A DNA stretch of 64,000 bases from Clavaria fumosa (Eukaryota; Basidiomycota; Agaricomycetes; Agaricales; Clavariaceae). The stretch lies in NCBI GenBank assembly GCA_951802425.1, contig OX637797.1, forward strand, positions 3,534,001 to 3,598,000, in the 5' to 3' direction. The stretch's first letter is position 1. Each line of letters begins with the position of its first letter. Of the stretch, positions 56,690-64,000 are shown piece by piece. The notes under the pieces are model-generated. The model did not search any database, had not been told where the DNA came from, and saw only the letters and a program-made list of their open reading frames with translations. A program made the translations under genes and the position numbers.

Positions 56690-57265
56690 AGGGCAATTGT
56701 AACATCCCCTGAAGGGAAGCTTGACCCAAAGTTTGAGAAAGTCATCAAACAAGTCTCACTGCTCTGAGATCATCCAGAGTTGGTGGAAAAGCTGAAAGAG
56801 GTGTGGGTCACTAGATCATTCAAGAAGATCTGGAATTTGAGTGTGATATCTGCAGTTCAAAGAAGACTGTATAACACCTGATGCATACACAGAGATTCTA
56901 TGCCTATCAACAGGCAACACCATTTCCAGAGAAGCCATTGGCATTCCAGTAGAATATAGTGGTCTATTCCCACATTCATATACCATTCCCCTTGCACTAG
57001 AGGATGGTAAGTTTGTTGATGGGCTGTTAGGTGCTCATTCACTGAAGCTGTGTTATTCAGCTGTTATCAGCACCTAGAGATCAAGTTACATTGGCCAATC
57101 TCACAAAACCTTACTCAGCCTACTCAGAGCAGTGGATGATGTCCATACTTTGGATGAAAAATCCAACTATGCCAAGATTCTCATGATCACCCAATCTTCA
57201 GGAATGGGGAAATCCAAGACAGTGGATGTAATTGTAAAGGAGTGGATACTTCTCCCATTGTGCAT
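56690..57265 (+). pseudogene. Decayed copy of the P-loop NTPase gene
   Basis: Positions 56697-56852 align without gaps to 53219-53375 of the gene upstream. All seven CG sites of that stretch are TG or CA here, creating stops. A second piece (57134-57260) keeps the Walker A region (ITQSSGMGKSKTVDVIVKEW) and the same order and spacing. The relic is non-functional and is flanked by LINE sequence on the right. Confidence 0.8.
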
Positions 57266-57479
57266 CTGTAAAGACCTTGGTGCTGACTCCTTTTTTTTTT
57301 TTCCATTAAACTCCTATTGGGGCTATGCCCTATGTCAGAGTATGCTACTTGGTTGTACATTCATTCATGCTATAATCTATGTCTGGGCAATGGCTTTGGG
57401 CCACTGGGCAAGCTCCAATGCACATGGGCACTTGAAATTACCTATGAAGGGGAAGAGCCAGGTGCATTAAAAACCCCCT

Positions 57480-59258
57480 GTGGGGGAAAAGCTACCAGTT
57501 GCCATGCGAAGGCTATCTAAAATTTTCCTCTTGTTGACTCATGTTGTACGTCTCGTCATGTCTCAGGGTTGGGCGTGGGTGGACAGGCCGATAGGTGGGT
57601 TCCTTTCATGCTTGTGGGTCTGGCACTACATTGTCATTGTCCACCACTGGTCATGGAGTGTGTTTGAAACATTTCATTGCCAAAGCATATTTGATGACCT
57701 TCTTCATTGCTGTGGGGTCTGTGAGCAGAAAGCCAAGATCGCATGCCCTCCTGCCTGTGTCACTGAGTATCATGTTCCTTCAGGTGGTGGTATGAGTGCA
57801 GGTGAGGAGGAAGTGTCAGACAGTCTCCTCTTCTTGTCCACAGTATGGGCATAGTGGGCTGTCAGCTGCCCCTATTCTGTGCAGATGTTTGTTTAGGGGG
57901 GCATGTCTGGTACAGAGCTGTAAAGGTATTGATGAGTGCAGCCTGGGTAGGTCTTCGACAAGCTTCAAGAATCTTATCAAGGGCATGGAGTCATTGATAT
58001 GCTTGATGTGGTTGTATCACGGCAATCCCTTCCATCTTCTCACTCTTTCCTGTATAGCTCTCCTCAGTGTTAGTGATAATGCTGCCTTACTGCCTGCGGT
58101 TTGTTTTCTTAAAAGTCTGGGGAGTTCTTTCTCAGGGCTGCTGAGGCCCTGGGCCACCGCCTTGGCTGCTGCGTCCCCAAGCTCATTCCATTCCACTCCT
58201 TGGTGGCCCGGGACCCACATAGCCTTGCATTCCAGATCTTCTCTGTTCTGGCTTACCCATCTGATAATGGATTCAAAGGCCTGTAGCATATTGTGGGAGG
58301 GTGCTGGTCTGTGGCCTCTGCTGCATATACCATGTGTCTGGTGTCCTTGCCCAGGTGTAGTTGGATCATCCTATTTGGGTGTCCTTCCTGTGTTGAGACT
58401 GCTGCCATACCTACTCCATCTTTTTAACCTGATCTGTCCATATAAATGGTGATGTCTGCTTTCTCCTGTAGTAGTTTTTGTATCACATCTTCTTTATTCA
58501 GCTGTATTTCTATGTGTATGGGTGGGGCTTGCTTTGGGTGTTGGCTGACTGCAGGTGTCTTTTCTACCATGTCCAGGTTGATCTTCCTGAAGTCTGCTGT
58601 CAGTTTGTGTAGGTGCTGGAGGGGTTCCTGGTGTGTGTGGCGGGGGCGGTGGAGTTGGCTCTGGTGCCCTCTGCGATATGGTGCGTATTGCTGCTTCGGC
58701 TCTTTCTGCCAGGTCAACTGCAGCGCTTCCAATTAGGTCAGTGATCTTGCGGGTCTGGTTTCTGATATCCATGGTGGCTTTTGTCTGTGCGGTGATGGCG
58801 TTTTCGAGTCTTTCTAGGGTTTTTCTAGCATTTTCTGTAACTTCTGTCAGTCCGTCCACAGGGGCACTTACTCGTTCTGTTAGGCAGTTGGCAATCTCCT
58901 CAATAATTTGGTTGGTTTGGACTGATTGCAGGAGGGTCGCAATTGCTAGCATTGCATCTGTCGTAGTTTTGGGGATTCTGGTTCCAGCATGTATCGTTTG
59001 TCTGATGGCTGTGGCCATGTCCGAGACCGTTACTGGTCCTTTGGGGATTTGGATGCCGATTCTCTGTAGTACCGTTCTCGCTGTTGCTGCATCTCGTGTT
59101 TCTTCATTCCGGTTTGGGTTTTCTGCTGGGTTGCTGGAGCTGGGGGTGGGAGTGGGGGAGGAAGCGGGGACCTGTGGTGGTGCCACGTGTGTCAGCGCGT
59201 CGGTTCTTGGGTCCGCAGGGGCTTCCCCGGGATTACTTGACATTTTTCCATCTCCCAA
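57480..59258 (-). pseudogene. LINE with internal deletion: ORF1 joined to RNase H and 3' end
   Basis: Minus-strand Tad1-like LINE relic. ORF1 (start ATG 59243, readable to 58494) is a 249-aa gag-like N-terminus with Pro/Thr-rich ends and a helical middle (LTERVSAPVDGLTEVTENAR). It passes directly into an RNase H domain (ITIYMDRSG; AMWVPGHQGVEWNELGDAAA) with no endonuclease or RT between them. The 3' part has the zinc knuckle CPYCGQEEETV...HFLLTC with an internal TGA, then decays toward 57480. ORF1 is CG-containing while the RNase H part is CpG-poor. Confidence 0.75.
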
Positions 59259-60035
59259 AGTATATATGCATTACAATAGTGGTCAAGCTAAGCTAGAGGA
59301 TTATAAGGGACTAGGATACTAGGCAATTTTTGTGGTTTCATTGTTTTTGTTGCATGTGTTGATGTGGTCACCTAGAAAGGAAGTGATACAGCAACTTGCC
59401 CTGCTTCCCCCCCCACTTTCTCCCAACTTCAGGACTTGTGATAGAGTGTGAATAAATAGAATTTATATAGAAATAGATTTAATATTAGTCATTACTGTAA
59501 TACATTAATAAGTTTAAGTTTAATGATAATAAATCTGCTTTTTTATTCATTTTTGGATAAGCATTGGCAGTGATGTATTGAATGTCCATGTTATATCAGA
59601 TGTGCCAAATTTCCAGAACTGCTTCAACAATACATCAGATGCTGACATGCTGATACATCAACATTATGTATGCATGATACATTCACTGTCTATGGCTATG
59701 GCAGATGCATCATCTGGCATCATGATATATCAGATGTACCATCCACACCCAATGAGGAGGTAATGCATCAGATGCTCCAAAGTGATACATCAGGTGCATG
59801 CACCAATTGATGCTAATTGTTCATCACTCAAATGCATCAATTTGGTGCATATGATATATCAAAACTACAGGATGTGGTGCCAAGGCCTCATCAGCCACGG
59901 GTCCTTCCCGGGGCATGGGTATCATGGGGAATAGGGAAGGGCATAGCAGGTGAGGATGGGGCTGCTGGATGATGGGGTGAGGTCAGAAGACCTTGGCGAG
60001 GCTGTAAAGCCTACGGCAGTAACCAACTGCTGTGA
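59259..60035. other. AT-rich spacer with recurring GATACATCAG-like motif
   Basis: Between about 59570 and 59870 the motif GATACATCAG / GATATATCAG / ATGCATCAGATG recurs in loosely spaced copies. The earlier part is a run of AT-rich sequence. No gene is supported. Confidence 0.5.
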
Positions 60036-60490
60036 ACCTCAGGGAGCAGCGGCGCCATCGCGAAGTTCGCGATATCTCGATGACGACGAAAGCTTGTCGG
60101 ATGCGCTTTGGACCACGTGAAAGCGCGTCGAAAGGAGCCCAGAATCGATCCCAAATCGAAAGGGATCGGGCAGGAATTGATGGGATGCCGAAAAAGGTGG
60201 GGGGAAGGGGGAGCAGACCGAAGAAGATGGCGATGCGCCATAACGACTGGACGGATTGGCGCGTGAAAGGTATCGTGTGAATGCGGTTGAGGCGGCCTTT
60301 CGAAAGAGCCTACCCGCGTGCGATTTCGTCCGCTCGATGTCGAGTTATCGTCGAATCTTGTTTTCGGATCTGTGTCCTGGTTTCTCCCCAACCGCTCCAC
60401 CAACACCCACGTATTAGGGCTCGTTCGAACGCGATTCTTGAGGCGAATCGATCGGCGGTCAAATCGACTGAATCCGATAGGTAGTCGTCG
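60036..60490. other. CpG-rich island of unknown nature
   Basis: About 450 bp dense in CG inside a CpG-poor island. It includes a perfect inverted repeat ATCGCGAA-G-TTCGCGAT at 60057-60073. Open frames exist on both strands but none has recognisable similarity. It could be a recent insertion, a captured promoter or an unmethylated functional patch. Confidence 0.45.
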
Positions 60491-60788
60491 AGAAAAAACG
60501 CAAACAGTGCATAGCACTGCTACAATGCCTGCCCAAATTAATGGGAGGTGAGGTAACGCAAAAAGGTGTAAGATGTTGGTTAAGTGAGACCAGATGTCCT
60601 GCATCACAAGTGCATTAGAACCCTGTTTATAGCAGTAGTTACGCAGTTGTAGTGACAGTAGTAGGATAAGTGTGGCTGATTAGCTAAGCATCCAGGGAAA
60701 GTCCCTTCACCCCTAGGGTGGACCCTTACACCCAGCCACCCTAGACAAACATTACCCACTGCTGGTTTCGAAATTCCACCACATCACA

Positions 60789-61800
60789 TCAGACCAAATT
60801 CACTGCATGATCTGTTGTCTCAAACCCTACAAAGCAGTGATGGAGGGAGACTCCGATACCAGTTGTCCTACCTGTTTGTGTTGCACATCTGTTGTGTGGA
60901 TTCCCCCATACATCGATGGCATAAAGCATCCTGGGTATGCATACCAATAAGTAGAGGCATCTTGATAGGCACAGCAGGATCCTGCTATGTGCTTTGGCAA
61001 TTCTTCTTGCCTGAGTTGCCCAGTATGTCCCCTTTGCCACTGTGCTCATGGTTTGTTCTGCCCAGGAGAGTGTTTGGCTGAGGATTACCCCAAGGAACTT
61101 GGTGCTACTCAATGGTTGAATCATGTGGTCTCCAATGGTTATCGCTCTGTGGGGTTCTGGTTGTTGTCTGTGTGGCTGCATTGGTTTGGGCACCTGTTGA
61201 TGAGAGAAGCCTATTGGCATGCATTTCGAGATCTCTACCTTGCAGTTGTGTGACTTGGCCCAGTCTAAGAACCCTCCCAGTGACTCCATGATGGCTTTGA
61301 GTGTGCAGTTGGCTTCGTCAAAGGTCTCACCTCTTGCTAGGAACACCTGGTCGTCAATGAACCCGCTGGCAGTCTGTGTGTTGGCCCTATTCGTGGAGAT
61401 GGTCTCGAGGGCAGGGGAGTTATACACGATGTAGCATATTGGAGATAGGGGGCACCCTTGGTCCAGTCCCGCTGAGATCTCCAGCAGGTCTGATCTAAAG
61501 TCATCGAAAACTATCCTGGTCCAAATGGCCACTTAGCTTTTTCTCCAGCCAATCTGTGTACTCCCTAGGTATTCCTCTGCTTCACATACTGTGTCATAGT
61601 ACCCGGACATCGACACTAGGGAACGCCCCCTTGATGTCTAAGAAGAGCCCTGTAACTACCTTTCATCTGCACCACACATCCTTTATAATTTGATGACTAG
61701 GTGTAATGCATCTGTTGCTGTTCTGCCTGGTCTTCTGCCAAAGTGCTGGTCTGGGAGGAGCCGGTGTTTTTCCAGTATGTAGGTGCACATGAGGTGAGCA
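60789..61800 (-). pseudogene. LINE reverse-transcriptase fragment
   Basis: RT core of a Tad1-like LINE. An upstream part near 61560-61790 is broken by frame changes (HFGRRPGR-like wording). The readable ORF (from 61532) shows DQGCPLSPICYIVYN, the active-site block FIDDQVFLARG and FLGVILSQTLSW. No endonuclease and no RNase H are attached. It may be from the same family as 57480-59258, where the RT is the missing part. Confidence 0.75.
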
Positions 61801-61859
61801 ATCTGATGCATTATTTAGGCTAATTACCATTAGTTGGTTATGCATGGAAGACGGTAAGT

Positions 61860-62670
61860 TGCCGTGCCACTGCATTGCATCACCCTCACCTCCCCAGCTC
61901 CCGTCGCATTGCATCACCCTCGCCTCCCCAGCTCCTGTCACGTTGCATCATCCCTGCCTCCCAGCTGCCGCCTGCCCTGCTGCTGCCACCCGCCGCCCGC
62001 CCTGCTGCCGCCACCCGCTGCCCGCCCTGCTGCCGCCACCCGCCGTCTGCCCTTCTGCTGCCACCTGCCACCCGCTCCCCACCCCGCTGCTCCTGCCCTG
62101 CCGTTGCTGCCACTGCTACGTGCCGCCTGCCCTGCTGCCCACCACCCGCCGCCCGCCCTGCTGCCGCCACCCGCCTCTGCCCTTCTGCTGCCACCCGCCT
62201 CTGCCCTTCTGCCGCCACCTGCCTCTGCCCTTCTGCTGCCACCTGCCGCCCGCCCTTCTGCTGCCACCCGCCACCCGCCCTTCTGCCGCCACTCGCCGCC
62301 CGCTCCCCACCCCGCTGCTCCTGCCCTGCCGTTGCTGCCACTCCCTGCCCAGCTGCTACCAATGGCCCCAGCCCCCACATTGGTCTGTGACCACGGTTGG
62401 GGGCTTGGGCCATTGCCACAGGGAGGGAGGGCACACCTGGAAGGCAGCCTATCATGGCTGCAGCCCTTGTTGCACCTGTCGCCCCCATCGCCCCCATCAG
62501 CCCTGTCGCTGTTGTTGTCGTTCTTGCCCCTCCCGCCGCTGTCATCATTGTGCCGCTGCTGAAGAGAGGGAGAGAGGGAGGAGAGAGAGAGGGGGGAGGG
62601 TGAAAGAAAGAGAAGAAAAAAAGAGGGAGGAACATGCACCAGTGGTCATCGTCATTGCTGTTGTTACCTG
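61860..62670 (+). repeat. Left arm of a long inverted repeat, with GC-rich minisatellite
   Basis: Positions 61945-62330 are a GC-rich minisatellite of units such as CCCGCCCTGCTGCCGCCA. From about 62270 to 62670 the sequence is found in inverse order at 63075-63740. Matching stretches include the TGGTCTGTGACCA region, the GCCTATCATGG region, the GA tract and AACATGC. The two arms could form a long hairpin. Confidence 0.8.
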
Positions 62671-63074
62671 CACCTCATTGAGACATAAGTCACAGCCACA
62701 GTATCTGTCCTACTGACAGAAAAACTGTCCCTGCATCCTAGTCTGAGCATAATAAATTCTAAAAATAATTGGGAAGGATTGAGTCCACATGCTCAACAAT
62801 CCTATGTTAAATTTACAATGTAGAATGCTGTCTAAAAAGTGTGATGATGATTGAATCAGTTTCTCGCTTTACAGTTACATGTGTGACTAGATGACTGCCT
62901 TGGACCAGCCACACTCGTGCCAGCAACGGTTCCCATCCCCCTTCTCCCCTCACTAATCCACTGACATCGATGACACTTGCAGCAGACAACAATGGCGATA
63001 ATGGCCACAGCAGACAGTGATGGCGACTATGACAGCAGTAGGCGACAACAACAACGGTGGCTAGGGCTCTTCCC
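62671..63074. other. Spacer between inverted-repeat arms
   Basis: About 400 bp of ordinary, mostly CpG-poor sequence between the arms. No gene is supported. Confidence 0.5.
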
Positions 63075-63740
63075 CCAGGCGACAACGGCGACAACGACAA
63101 CCGCTGGCGCATGTTCCTCTTCTTTCTTTTTTCTCTTTCTTTCACCCTCCCCCCTCTCTCTTTCACCTCCCTCTCTCCCTCTCTTCAGCAGCAGCCCAAC
63201 GACGATGGCGGCGGGAGGGGCAACAACGACGACAACGGCGACAGGGACCCCGTCACGGGGTTGACGGGGGCGACGGGGCTGATGGGGCGACAGGTGCGAC
63301 AGGGCTGACAGGGCGACAGGTGCGACGGGGGCGACGGGGGCAGCCCCAACCGCAGCCACAGCGCCGCTGCCCGTACGTGAAGCAGCCAGCGCGAGCGCCA
63401 GACCAACCACGTCCCGTGTGTCCGTCGGCCTGATCACCCCGTCGTCCCACAGATGTGCCGTCGAGTAGTACACGGTCGACTGCGCCTCGATCGTCTCCTT
63501 CAGTGCGGCATGGCGGCCATGATAGGCTGCCTGCCAGGTGCACTCCCTGTAGCAATGGCCCAAGCCCCCAACCATGGTCACAGACCAATGGTGGGGACTG
63601 GGGCCATTGGTAGCAGCTGGGCAGGGCAGGAGCAGCGGGGTGGGGAGCGGGCGGCGGGTGGCGGCAGAAGGGCGGGTGGCAGGTGGCAGCAGAAGGGCAG
63701 AGGCGGGTGGCGGCAGCAGGGCGGGCGGCGGGTTGCCTTT
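63075..63740 (-). repeat. Right arm of the long inverted repeat
   Basis: Inverse copy of 62270-62670. It is interrupted by about 180 bp of unrelated CpG-rich sequence (about 63335-63515) that encodes part of a carboxylase. The outer end is a short version of the same GC-rich minisatellite. Confidence 0.8.
63369..63512 (-). pseudogene. Captured fragment of methylcrotonoyl-CoA carboxylase beta subunit
   Basis: The minus-strand frame reads [34 protein letters not shown] and GLALALAAS. This matches the C-terminal carboxyltransferase segment of MCC beta (YYS-A-xWDDG-I-P-DTR-V-GL). In the intact enzyme this lies near the end and belongs to the mitochondrial leucine-degradation complex. Here only about 48 codons are present. 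They are fused in frame on both sides to repeat-derived sequence, giving a 184-codon open frame (63581-63027) with no expected function. The fragment is CG-rich and undamaged, so the capture is probably recent. Confidence 0.75.
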
Positions 63741-64000
63741 TGTACAACTCCAACACTCCTTGTTTCCTGTTTTTGTTCTATTCTTCTGTCCACTCTAGCC
63801 CACTTCTTCACAATTCCTTAGTAAAACATAGAATTTTTTTTCTTAAGATAAAAAATTCTTGTAGGAGGGGGGGGGTGAGTGAACTTACAATAGGTCCTCA
63901 CAGCCTCCCAGCATCTCCAACCTTTTCTGGCCCCCCCCTCCACACTCTGCTACCTCCGCACCTCCACTCCGCACCTCTGCTCCACACCTCCGCACCTCCG
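63741..64000. other. Spacer ending in (CTCCGCACC)n-like repeat
   Basis: AT-rich sequence followed from about 63940 by repeats of CTCCGCACCTC and CTCTGCTCCACACC that run off the right edge. A related CTCCGACAC / CTCCGGCACCTC stretch occurs at about 44495-44540. Confidence 0.6.

Noticed and set aside
58633..59322. 229-codon plus-strand ORF
   Set aside because: Antisense shadow of LINE ORF1, which has the family-typical composition on the minus strand.
61864..62716. Overlapping 230-290 codon Pro/Ala/Cys-rich ORFs on both strands
   Set aside because: They come from the GC-rich minisatellite of the inverted repeat and share no conserved domain.

Overview
This window is nuclear DNA of a filamentous basidiomycete, most likely an Agaricomycete. 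Genes carry many short introns (about 39-65 nt). It has single-copy eukaryotic housekeeping genes, a Plavaka-type DNA transposon, a chromovirus, Tad1-like LINEs, a DUF6532-type gene and two other multi-copy families that I recognise from mushroom-forming fungi. The species cannot be fixed from the sequence alone.

Positions 1-28,230 are gene-dense and CpG-rich. In order: 5' part of a Rab escort protein (-), nucleolin-like NSR1 (+), RIC8 (-), Mediator MED10 (-), a coilin orthologue (-), a complete 6.0-kb LINE (-), SEC63 (+), a 1,371-aa PPR protein (+), a membrane PDI/thioredoxin protein (-), KEOPS subunit CGI121 (+), proteasome RPN10 (+), rRNA dimethylase DIM1 (+) and uracil phosphoribosyltransferase FUR1 (+). 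I worked out exon chains by hand; for most of them every junction keeps frame and the protein matches its family end to end. Three gene pairs share divergent promoters: MRS6/NSR1, coilin/SEC63 and PDI/CGI121. The LINE has inserted inside the coilin/SEC63 promoter and is flanked by an 8-bp target-site duplication.

Positions 28,230-64,000 are a repeat and transposon island, mostly CpG-poor. It holds a 675-bp CpG-free stretch, a multi-copy family gene with a nuclease-like motif, GNN-trinucleotide and GA arrays, AT-rich minisatellites, a telomere-like 10-bp array, an apparently intact Plavaka transposase (989 aa) head-to-head with a DUF6532 gene, and a Ser/Thr-rich gene relic with a 0.92-kb tandem duplication. 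Beyond these lie a decayed Gypsy gag with a candidate LTR, and a decayed chromovirus (3' LTR, integrase with chromodomain, RT) that carries an antisense spliced ORF. Next comes a P-loop NTPase gene of the Crinkler-RHS-like type with a decayed copy of itself 3 kb away, then LINE fragments. The window ends in a long inverted repeat that has captured a fragment of a methylcrotonoyl-CoA carboxylase beta gene.

The housekeeping genes are functionally unrelated (vesicle traffic, ribosome and snRNP biogenesis, G-protein signalling, transcription, ER translocation, tRNA modification, proteolysis, pyrimidine salvage). They share only compact spacing. The main biological story is the contrast between this gene-rich half and a neighbouring island whose elements decay by CpG to TpG/CpA change, as expected from cytosine methylation or a CpG-type RIP process.
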